64,000 nucleotides of DNA from Zygnema cylindricum (lineage: Eukaryota > Streptophyta > Zygnematophyceae > Zygnematales > Zygnemataceae): positions 185,064-249,063 of the forward strand of contig JBBHKE010000684.1 in NCBI GenBank assembly GCA_037447655.1. The letters run 5' to 3'. The position numbers and the translations under genes are program-made. The notes beneath the pieces were generated by a model. The model was not told where the DNA came from and ran no database searches. It worked only from the letters and a program-made list of their open reading frames with translations. Below, in pieces: positions 21,982-32,200 of the stretch; the stretch's first letter is position 1, and every line of letters starts with the position of its first letter.

Positions 21982-22206
21982 TGTTGATTTCCGTGAAATA
22001 TGGGATTCGGTATGTCCCATACTAGGGAACAACCGGCCAGGGCTCGAACCTGGGACCTTTGACTTGACCGGTCAGTGCACTAACCATTGTGCCACTAGCT
22101 TGATGTAGAGCCTGGCGGGTCCGTACCTATTTATTTTAGGTGGCTTCCAGTGTGACGTATCACATTCTACCCTGTATTAAACCGGCATTCACGTGCCAAT
22201 CCAACA
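21982..22206 (-). repeat. 5' LTR of the TRIM with tRNA-like insert
   Basis: On the minus strand, about 22101 to 22035, the LTR holds a tRNA-like sequence. The D arm pairs GCAC with GTGC around AATGGTTA. The anticodon arm pairs CTGAC with GTCAA (four of five pairs). The T arm is perfect, CCAGG with CCTGG around TTCGAGC. The A-box (TGGCACAATGG) and B-box (GGTTCGAGCCC) fit Pol III consensus. No acceptor stem can be drawn, so it is a tRNA-derived promoter, not a tRNA gene. Confidence 0.85.
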
Positions 22207-22415
22207 ATTTGTACTTTTGATATTTGTTGGATGCATTGTGGAGAAACGGGCGTCATCTAGTGTTGACGATGTTTCACTTGGCGGAGCGCAATTCTCTATC
22301 GTGTTTGGTTCAATGTTTGTGTTGGCGTCGTGGTCGACTATACTGTAGTTTTCGTACGGCCAATACTATTTCCTTTCGCGGCTTTTGCTGTTAGGTTTGT
22401 GTCGTACCGTTGGTA

Positions 22416-22907
22416 CACCGTGTTATATGCTGCATTCACACTAGAAATGGATGATGAATGAGATGAGGAAATTAATGATCCCGTACCATTCATTTCGCAA
22501 AAAAACAAAAACAGAGGCGCCAAACAGGTTGACCGCTCGGCTGTCAACCTTTTTGGAGCCTAATGATGGACAAAATATACGGTCAAGTGCGTCAAAACTT
22601 GATAACTGTGGTAATTCATCTTCTTTTGTAGAAAACCTTTTCGGATTGCAAAAATCCGACTTTGAAAAAACATGAAGTCATATCCCGAATGAATGAATGA
22701 ATGGTATTGACGGATTTGAGTCATTGGCCATTAATCGTACGGCAAAATCTATCACATCGCGACGTTTTTGTTGACGTGAGGTGAAGTCAAGGGCGATTCA
22801 CGTCCAAACTAAAAATAATGACATTCGTTTCCTCATCTCATTCAATCACCCATTTCTAGTGTGAATGCAACATATAGAGTCTATAACTCTAATAACGATT
22901 CGCGGTG
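22416..22907. mobile_element. 492-bp MITE with ~55-bp terminal inverted repeats
   Basis: The left arm (22416-22470) and right arm (22829-22907) pair through AGCATATAAC-like, GTGAATGCA, CCATTTCTAGTG and TTCCTCATCTCATTC blocks. The right arm carries about 26 extra bases near its end, including the family end ATAACTCTAATAACGATTCG. TA flanks both ends (22414-22415, 22908-22909). The short frames inside are not convincing genes. Confidence 0.7.
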
Positions 22908-22941
22908 TAGTGTACGGCTAGTTCTTTACTGTAGTTTGGTA

Positions 22942-23462
22942 CACCGCGAATCGTAACTAGAGTAAAGAAATAATTAGAGTAAAAAAATGAAAAAAAAATT
23001 ATACTTATTAACTCTAATTTAAGCAATCAGTTTTTTTTCAAAAACAAATTTTACTCTAATTTATCAATAACTCTAATTTGGGCTTCTTTCCGTACTAATT
23101 ATCCTCACTGATATCTTTACTGTAAATTAGTTACACGTACAAAATCTGACAAAAGGTAGATTTTCACGTCATTATGACGTTTGCACTACGCGGTTTGTGA
23201 AAACGCGGTTACATGATAATGGCATGCATTAAATCATTTTCTTTACTTTTTAAGTTAATAAAGTACAATTTTGCACGGTCATACCCCGGCCGTTCGCCAC
23301 ACTATTTAAAACGACACTATATTAGAGTTGTTAACGCTGATTTAAAAAGTACCTTAAATAATGTAAAGAATAATTTAGATTTATGTACTCTATTTAAGGT
23401 GATAGAGTCAAAATTTGGGGCGACCGAATTAGCGTACATAACGCTAATTACGATTCACGGCG
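22942..23462. mobile_element. 521-bp MITE, TA-flanked
   Basis: The left end CACCGCGAATCGTAACTAG and the right end, the complement of CGCCGTGAATCGTAATTAG, are imperfect inverted repeats of about 25 bp, with TA outside both. It lies only 34 bp from the previous MITE. The left interior repeats the ACTCTAATT/AATTAGAGT words seen in the 337-465 element. No transposase is encoded. Confidence 0.65.
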
Positions 23463-23615
23463 TAGTACTTCTGTAATTTTGTGATGTGTTTGATTGGCGT
23501 GCATTTGCGCGTTGAGTGTACCTTTTGGTAGTGTTGTCAGGTTTCAGAATCGGCTAAATATTGGAGGTGTAGATAGAGTGGAAGGACTCTGAATTATTAT
23601 TGTGAAAAAAACCTG

Positions 23616-23996
23616 TTGGAATATTCTACCTTTCGCCGAACTGCTCTCTTATGTTTTTGCTGTGGCCTTTTATTTATGTTTCACCCTTCTGTGGAAATTC
23701 ATTCTTGTGTTATGCATTCGATCCATCAATTAGTATTGGACAGGGTAGTGCTTTGGTTGGGTTTAAATGAAGGGACAAGTGTTGTCGGCGGCCATGGGAG
23801 TGAAGAAGAAAAGTACTTAAGAAGTGGTATTTTAGGTGGCATTATTGAGGATCGGTTTCGAGTGTATATTGAGAGGCTCTTTCGCTATAAGGATGAGAAG
23901 ATTTCAACTATTAATAAGAACTTGATCAACAAGCTCGTGGTGAATTGGACCCCGATCCGGATGGAGGTGTTTCCAATGATGAAGATGAGGCCGTAA
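23616..23996 (+). CDS. Doubtful ORF, 126 codons
   Basis: An open frame of unknown family. The first 30 residues are hydrophobic and Cys-rich. The second half (RSGILGGIIEDRFRVYIERL and following) looks protein-like, and a plus-frame continuation after 23950 turns acidic (Asp/Pro/Glu), hinting at a frameshift. It may be a fragment of a transposon or host gene. No splice or promoter support could be read. Confidence 0.18.
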   Translation: MEYSTFRRTALLCFCCGLLFMFHPSVEIHSCVMHSIHQLVLDRVVLWLGLNEGTSVVGGHGSEEEKYLRSGILGGIIEDRFRVYIERLFRYKDEKISTINKNLINKLVVNWTPIRMEVFPMMKMRP

Positions 23997-23999
23997 GGA

Positions 24000-25317
24000 A
24001 GAAGCATAGATGTCCTATGCGCATAAAACGCACGGAGTAAACTAACGATTACTACGTACAGTGCGCATAAAACAATTTCAAAATTTATAAAATTCGTCGT
24101 AAAATTCGTACTTTTTTTTTACTTTCAAATTTCATAAATTTTAAATATTCAATACCTTAAAAAACTGAAAAGTGCAACGAACTAGCGGCGAGCGGCAGAA
24201 TTTACGGCGTCTCCAACGGCGGCTTCCTTCTAAAGATGGAGTGGAAGACCGATAAAAGTGCGCGTGCGCAAATCAAGCGACGTCTCTTTTTTATTAAATG
24301 TCGGTACAATTTTCCGTACAGTGTGAAACGTACGAAATTTACGAAATTTACAAAACAAGCGAATACTACGTAGTTTTCGGAAAAAAGTCCAAATCCGTAC
24401 GAATAGGACATCGATGGGAAGAAAAGATTTACAATGGGGATACAAGAAAATGATGATTATTCGGGTTTAGAAGAAGAGACCGAAGAAGACGAAAAGCGAT
24501 GAAGTGAAGAATGAAGAGAAGAGTGAAGAAAAGAGAGAAAAGAAGTGAAGTGTTGAGAAGAGAGGAAGCGAGAAGAAACTGAAAAGAACATGGGTGTTCG
24601 ACACACTGTTCAACAGTTACAGTAAAGCCTGAAATGGTCTGGTGGTTGCCAAAATCGTTTCATGACTATTGGAACAGGTGCCAAAGAGATTTCGAGTGTC
24701 TACGTTAAGAAAAAAAAGAAGACAATTTAATCTTCACAGCTGATGTTGACGTTGTGTTGGAGCAAGGCCGGATATTTCGGCGGCTGTTTCGGTCGTACAT
24801 TGATTTTGTCAGGCAACGAATTATTATGAAGTCGTTAACCGAATTTTCGGTAGTCACGTGGTACCATAATTATGAAGCTTTAATTCCAGTTGCACATCAG
24901 AGTGCGGTGCTTAAATCTTGATTCAGATTGAAGGCGGGAAATTTTGACTTCGATTTCAAAATTTCAACGTCCAAATTTGCATAAATTTGGACCTGCAGTT
25001 GAGTTGAGTTTGACGTAAGGCGAACATAGGGCAACATTTAACGTGGCAAAAGCGTGAATGTTTATGAGAAAGAGTAATTGATGAAGATCGTTATGTTTGA
25101 GAGGGGGCGACCACAATTGTAGTTGGCCAAGCCTTGAGATGATTCTCCCTATAAGAAGGGGAATGTTCGAATATTGGGTGAATCGGCAAATCGGCTGAAG
25201 TCGCGTCACCCTACATTTGTTTCGGTTTTCTGTATGTTCATTGTTTCGTGCGTTCTTATTGATTTGTTTGATTGAGTGAATTTTGTGCGTCGTTGTATTT
25301 CCCGCCCGGTTCTACAT
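24000..25317. other. Gene-free stretch
   Basis: AT-rich, with a GAAGAG-rich patch at 24470-24590. TGCGCATAAAAC words at about 24018 and 24061 recur near 41317. No supported gene. Confidence 0.4.
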
Positions 25318-26025
25318 TTCGTGGGGAGAGGGAGTGAGTAAGAGAGGGGGAAAAGGAGAGAGGGGGAAAGGGGGTGAGAGGTAAGGATGGAGAGTGGGAG
25401 AGAGAGAGAGACACACACAATGAGAGAGAGAGGGGGACAGAGAAAGAGAGGGAGAGAGAAAGCGAGGGAGAGAAGGAACGAGGGAGAGAGCAAGAGTGGG
25501 AGAGAGGGAGAGAGGGATAATGGGAGAGTGGAGAGAGGGATGTGAGGGAGAGGGAGAGAGGGAGGGAGAGCGAGAGGGCGAGCGAGGGATAGAGGGAGAG
25601 AGGCAAGAGTGAGGGAGAGTGTGGAAGGAGAAACATGAGATGGAGAAGGAAGAAAGAGGATGAAGGAACTGGGAGAAGAGGGAGTGGAGGGAGGATAGGA
25701 GAGAAAGGGCCACACCAAGCACAACACAACACACTGGAGGTGGAAGGGATGGAGAGAGAGGAAGGAGAGGGAGAAAGGGAGAGAGGAGAAGAGGAGAACG
25801 AAAGAGGAGAACGGAGGGAGGAATGGAGGGAGAGAGTGAGAGAGGGAGGAGCGAAAGCGAGATAGAGAGAGAGAAAGAAGGAGAGAGAGCGAGAGTGAAA
25901 GAGCGAGCGAAAGCGAGAGAGAGAGGGGGAGAGAGAGAGGGAGAGCGAGAGAGAGATAGAGGGAGGGAGAAAGAGTGAGAGATGGAGGGAGGGAGAAAGA
26001 GAGAGAGAGACAAAGAGTGACGGAA
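25318..26025. repeat. Polypurine (GA/GGGAGA)n tract, ~0.7 kb
   Basis: The plus strand is nearly pure A/G, made of GAGAGA, GGGAGA and GAGCGA units, broken by a mixed piece around 25705-25735. The three long Ser/Leu/Pro frames on the minus strand are the translation of this repeat in all frames and are not genes. Confidence 0.92.
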
Positions 26026-27278
26026 CGACGGAAAGGCACGAGAACACAATAGAGAACTTGAATTGAAATTTTTCTTTTGAATTCATGTCTTTAGCACAAG
26101 AGTTGTAAAATCTGCATCCTCTTTTCTTTCGCTCGGTTTTACATTTGTTCTCTGCAAGTCCGCCTCGATTGTCTTCTGGTACATTTACATTCTATTGATG
26201 TCATGGCTGTTACGCCAATCGCAACTAGTTTTTTTTATCATATCTCTTGCTTCCTAATGCAGAGCTTTCTACAACCATCTCTTGCTGCGTCGTTACTTTT
26301 GTAGTGAACTTGTCGTTCAGCAGAATTTCGACGATTTTCATTCAGTTTCCAGTTGGCTGGATTCTTCTGGTCGGGCCAGGCCAGTATATGCTTATACTCC
26401 ACGAGACGTGTTAGCAATACATAGTATTATTGGTCTTCATAGGGATATTTTCAAGGGGTTACAGTGTAAATCACAATGACCATCGAGAGAAGTTATGGCG
26501 GAGTATATAAGAAGAATGTTTGTAACTTTGATATAAAATGGCTGCTCTATTTCTAATCGCTATTTGACTAGGCTTCAAGAAAAGAAACAAAATCAAAACT
26601 TCAACAAGTTTCATGTTCTACCTTCAGTTCACGCCCACGCGAACCTGCTATGATGCCCCTAGGTGATCGACAAGCTAATGTTCTTCTGACAGGTATCACC
26701 ACTTAAACATAATTGGTTGAATCAGCATTGTGTGACGTGGTGAAGCGTGATTTTGAATCGGAGACAGTTCCCGAATTCTTATGTTAAATTCGCTTCCGGT
26801 GACTTGTTTTTCTGTCACGTGAATGAATTGAAATTTGAATTCATATTTGGTATTGCTTGAAGACGTACTTTTCCAACATGCACGACATTGATACCAATAG
26901 TAAGAAGAATTTTTGCCTCTAAACTCCCAAACTGGGTAAGGTCATGAACTAAACTTTGCATCGGTCAAGTTAATAAAAGTAATTCAAGTGCGACTTATTT
27001 GACATAAAATCAAAAATTAGTGTCATGACCGATATTTGTTCAAATGGTCCATAACGAGGTATGTTACAAAATGGCAACATTGCAATGGTTGTTTACATTG
27101 ATAACTTAGTGCAATTAATACTAAATTCACTTTAGCACTACTCTAATATCGACGGGCACTACAGTTACACATGGAGAAATCACAAAAACTCCTAGTAAAA
27201 ACTCCATAATGGTTTTTTCCTGTAAGTATAGGAAAAGCATCACAGTTTTTTTTCCAATTGAACATCTGATTTTCATTG
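26026..27278. other. Region downstream of the polycystin gene
   Basis: AT-rich, no coding signal. It should hold the polycystin 3' UTR at its right end, but no polyadenylation site can be assigned with confidence. Confidence 0.4.
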
Positions 27279-29279
27279 CTATTCGTGATTTTCGTTTCCA
27301 TTTGGCCCCGCCATCAAGTGTTGCAAAATTAAGTCCATTTTCCTATTTATCTCCCGGATTTCTATGTCATTTATACGATCAACTTTCTGTTTCATCTCAA
27401 GAAGTTCAGCTTTTACGGTTTTCATGATGTTTCTCTCACTTGCTCGATGAGGATCGTTCATTTTTTCCTGCAGACAGAGTGAAATGAAAGTTAAGAAAAA
27501 CAGCGTTGTAAAAAGGAGTGTTTTGTGGATATTGTTAGGATTTGGTACTGAGAACTCTGGTAGCGACGAGTCATTCTTGTAGCTAAGGTAGTGACGACCA
27601 GCGACGAAGTAGTTTCGTCGCTGGATAGTTGAAGTACCAGCGACGAAGAAGTTTCGTCGCTGGATATTTGAAGTGACGTGAAATGAAATGTTTGTTTCAT
27701 TTCACCTTGACCGTTTTCCCATCGAGAACTACTCTGTGTTCCCCATAAAGCTCCATGAGTAAAGATAAGAAACTATCTACAGGGAAAGTTTCATCCTTCT
27801 GTAAGGGATTAAAAAACAAAAAGGAAAATACGTAAGGATTACATGTTGAAGGACGTCCTCTTTGGACAAAAACTTACAAATTCCATACTGAATAATTATA
27901 TTTTGGTCAAATTGGTTCCACAAAATTTCACAACCGCTTTTAAACAAAAAATAAAAAAGCAGGGCAAACGATAGCAACAAAAACTTCAAAAAAACATTTT
28001 TGCTGTGAAAGTTTCAAAAATTCAAGCCGATTAATACCTGTAAAAATGTTTCGGTATAATTGAACATCGGGCAGCTTTTTTTTCTCCATACTGCCTTATA
28101 TTATCACAAAAACTACTCTAATTTACAGTTTATACTGCCTAATTGTTGCCACAAAAATAATATAATTTACAATTATCTGGTTATAATTTTCTACTTTCAT
28201 TCCTTTTGTTATTTTTATCAACGTTTGTTATTCTGTTTGTTTCTCCTTTGTCCTTCTGCTCATTATCCCCTCCTCCTTTTTTGCCTCGATCCAGTCCACT
28301 TGTACTCTTTGCTTTACTTTTTCGCACATTTTCCAACCTTTTCTCTCTTTTTTATTTTTTCCCAGTGGGTTAGCAATCATACTTGACAGCTTAACTCTCC
28401 CCCTCCCTCTCCTCACTCCCCCTCCAACTCCCCTCCCCCCTCCCCCTCCCCCTCCCCCTCCCTCTCCCTCTCCCCCCCTCCCCCTCTTTATTGCGTTTAC
28501 TTGTTCCTATGCCTCATTTTGTCTTAATTTTAATTTCTGTTTTTTTTTTTTTTTTTTTTTTGTTTCCTATTCTACAATTTATTCATTTTTTATTTTCTGT
28601 TTCTTAGTCTTGTATGTCTTTTTTTTTGTGGCTTTGAAGGGCATCCCTAGTACTTTTATTAGTATGGCCTGTCCATGCCTCATTTTTTTTTTTTTTTTTT
28701 TTTTACCTCCTGTTCTTTATCCTTTCTACTCTTCTAATTTTGTGTTTTTTTTTTTTTTTTCCAAAGATAGATTTAGTACCTGTCGTATTGCTTGACGTTG
28801 CAAAATAAGATTAAGATCTTCCTCCTCGTAAGTTTTTCCATTTACTTTAATTATTCGTGGAGGGATAACGTTCTGTAAACACAAAAATTGACACGAAATT
28901 GAATTTTCTTTTGATATATTCAACGCTTATTTATTTGTTCCTTCATTTTTATTTTATCGATCAAGGACTATTGGAATTTTCCATATTGGGAGGACAGAAT
29001 GCTACAAAGTTTTAGTAGGTTAACAAATGATTTGGTACATCAAAGTCGACGAATCAAATATCCTTATTTTCTTCCCTTTTCTTTTATTTTCTTCTGCTGA
29101 TAAGGATTTTTATGACTCACAGGTAGCATTCGTGCGTCTATGAATTGCACTCCAAGTGCTTCAAACTCTTTCAAAATATGGGCATTTGTTTTGTACGGAC
29201 TGAAAAGAACCCTCCAAACTTTACTTTTTAAAATCCACCATATCTCCATGATAATTGAGGGAGCCCCGTCGTCAGCTTT
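27279..29279 (-). CDS. Polycystin exons 24-27: cytoplasmic tail and coiled coil
   Basis: Four phase-0 exons. 29279-29121 is an amphipathic helix after S6 ([14 protein letters not shown]). 28872-28780 has [17 protein letters not shown]. 27798-27706 has [18 protein letters not shown]. 27467-27279 has heptads ([32 protein letters not shown]) then a short polar end and TAG. A C-terminal coiled coil is where PKD2 subunits oligomerise or bind PKD1-type partners. No clear EF-hand loop was found, unlike human PKD2. Confidence 0.85.
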
Positions 29280-32200
29280 CTGAAACCAAAACAAAACAAA
29301 AAATAATACCATCGAGAAGAAAAGTCAGGTGATGTGAAGTTAAATCGCGTTTTATGAATGAAATCTTATGGTGACACAAATCGCAAAAACGAAAATATAG
29401 GCGTCAACACTCTTTAAAATCATAGTTTTCAAAATATAGGCGGCCACCGACTAAATTTTCACTTCCATTGATATTTAGATTTCATTGCATTTCTTATGAT
29501 TTCTTATGCTAGATTCATAGATTCCAGCAGCTGAAAAAAACATTTTAAACGGAATTTCGCATAGTAAAACTCAAAATCCTTGCCCTATTTAGAGCAGATG
29601 TTCAAATTTATTGCAAAAAACACTTTCATGCTATCTCTTTGTCAAGAAAACCTATTTTTATGCACAAAATTCAATTTCATGATGACACATATGGTTTTTT
29701 TGTATTAGCGTGACCGCTACAATGCAAGACATGAAAAAAATACAATGCTAAATTGCAGATTTACTAATCTTAACACTAGAGCTGGGAATGGACCGATCCG
29801 ACCGAAGAAGCCGACGAATTCGGTTCGAAGTCGAATCGGATAGCGTTTTTTCGAATAAATTCAAAATTCGGTACCGGAAAATTACATTTTTTTTCTCAAC
29901 GTGCTCCTTATGGAATCAATTTTACAGCGCAGCAAAAATCGGATCTTTGTCTCAACTGGATTGACAGTTAACATGGGATTCAAGATCGTATGGCCGTCCA
30001 ATTTTCCTTTTCGTGGACGGCCAAGATCTTGAGCCTCACACGCACGAATTTGTATATAATGGCTTTTGTCAAAACAATTTGTTTGGTATTAAAGTAAATG
30101 AAGATTAAAGTCCGTGTGCATAATGCGGATTAACCTCTACTTCCCGCTCTAGTGCTAAACCCTTAAAGAAAATTGTTGGCATTTGCATTTATTCTTACGA
30201 TGACAAACATCCACTGTGCTCCACGTTTTTTCAACAAAAACAAAATAGCATTTTTTTCATCTCAGATTTTGATGGAACATATAACCTTTCAACAAATATA
30301 AGAAAAGAAAAAAAAGAACAAGAATAGCAAGAAGACTACGAATAAAAATAAGAAATTAAATAATGTGAACAAGAAAAAGAATAAGAATCAAAATATGAAT
30401 AAGAATAAATGAAGGTTATTTACTTTTACACAGGCACCCTTCAGAGTCTAAGATTATTCAGAGTTGACATCACTGTAGGGCAGATTGACCTTTCATAAAG
30501 AAAGACTGGAAAAAGTAGTAATGTATATTTCCAAAAGCTTTTCTCAAAATCATATAGAAAACATGGTAAATCTTACGTGTAGCTGTCTCTACATCCATTC
30601 TAAAAACAGGGTTAAAACTACTGAAACTGGATATGTGGGGTAGACATGCTAGTGTTAAGGTGGGAGTTGATAAACAGCTACATATATTTCCGAGAGTGAG
30701 TGAGTTGAAAACGGTAATTTTTCATATGATTAGTTGCAAATACCTTAACATTTTCGTATGCCTCGACGATGATAGCAACCAATAAATTGAGAGTGATGAA
30801 AAGAACGACAAATACGTAGGTCCACCAAAAAACAACAGCAGTAACCAAATCCCAACCCTTCAACTGCAGGAGGTAACTATCGATAGAAGCGTCTCCGACA
30901 AGAACATTAAACATTGTATCCAAGGAAGTCCCTATGTCACGAAACTGCATAGAAGAAAAATACAAACTCTTGAGATTTGTTGAGCAATGGTCTAATAAGA
31001 GAGATTGGAAATGCAAAAGGAAGAGACTCTTCTAGAATCACATATGTTAATTTTTAACTTTTTAGATACTTCAAAAGTTTTAACAGGTTAAGTAGCGTTA
31101 CAGAAAACGAGAAAATTGGAGATCCATCTTTGCAGAAAAGCGCAAAAGCGTTCTTGAGAGATCCGTTGCAATATGATACTCTTTAGGTTTTTTTTGTCTT
31201 GTATAAATTTGCTGTAAAATATTTATCCCTTAGTTCACCTGCTCAATGGATCTACCAAACACGGTATGTCCATAAATGGCATAGCCGAAAAACACAATAA
31301 AAAAATAGATAACAAAATGCAAAAGATCCGTGGAAGCTGCCTCAAGTGTTCGAGTGATGGTTCCCATTCGAGGCTGAAAATCCATAAGTTTTAAAGTGCA
31401 CCAAACCATAAAAAAAGTGCTGCATAAAAACATAGAAAATCACTGGAACAAAGATGTAAAAAAAAGTCTTCATATGCAAGCATTAACTTAATATTCTCTT
31501 AAACCTAAATTTTTTTCTTGCAGCAAAAGCCTAAGATCAGCTAAACAAAAAACGGATATCAATAAGTTGTGAGGATATCCAATTCAAAAAGGTGTAAATG
31601 TAAATTAAGCAATGTTATACGAGATGAAAAGGGGAAGAGTTGATCTCCCAGTAGTAAAAACGGCATACATCAATACAACAAAATAAAACAAGCCTGCCGG
31701 AACAAAAATAAACTAACATATTAATTTTCCCAGATGTTCGCAAAAAGGCATCAAACCTACTTGATTCCTTGCAAGGCGAAATATAAAGAGCGATATCGAA
31801 CAACTCCTGCGACATGGTCAAATACGGCTAGAGCTTTTGGAAACTCATTGTTTTCAAGCAATTCAAAATATTGACCAGGGTCGGTTCCATAAAGACTGTA
31901 TTTAACCTCAGGATCAAATTCAGAAAGCCACATAATAACGCCAAACCTGCAACGGAAAAAAGAAAAAAAAAAATATATATATATATATATACAAATTCAT
32001 TATACATACTCATATAAATCTGCATATTTACATATATATACATATGCATGTTGTATTTTTATATATGCATTCAGATACTTACACCTTAAAAACAATGGGA
32101 AGTGTTATTTAAGGGTCGAATACTTTTTTATCTATTTCCTGAATGTCATATTAGAAGGGGTGAGTCATAGCAACAGGTTTAGAGTAAACTGGAGGGCTAC

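Larger units (their letters stand above)
21696..22206 (-). mobile_element. Complete TRIM (miniature LTR retroelement)
   Basis: Two direct repeats of 229 bp (21696-21924) and 225 bp (21982-22206) each begin TGTTG and end CAACA and enclose only 57 bp. A perfect 5-bp target duplication ATTTG flanks the element (21691-21695 and 22207-22211). On the minus strand the internal piece begins with TGGTATCGGAGCC directly after the LTR, complementary to the 3' end of a plant-type initiator Met-tRNA with one difference, and ends with GTGAGAGGGGG, a polypurine tract, directly before the other LTR. There is no coding capacity, so an autonomous LTR element must supply the proteins. The LTRs agree at about nine of ten positions by eye, so insertion is not recent. 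Each LTR also carries a tRNA-like sequence. Confidence 0.9.

Noticed and set aside
21985-22206. tRNA-derived SINE in two tandem copies
   Set aside because: First suspected from the A- and B-boxes. The TG..CA ends, primer site, purine tract and single ATTTG duplication around the pair show one TRIM element instead.
25206-26086. Three overlapping minus-strand ORFs of 245-277 codons
   Set aside because: All are translations of the same GA/CT repeat in three frames. None has a normal composition.
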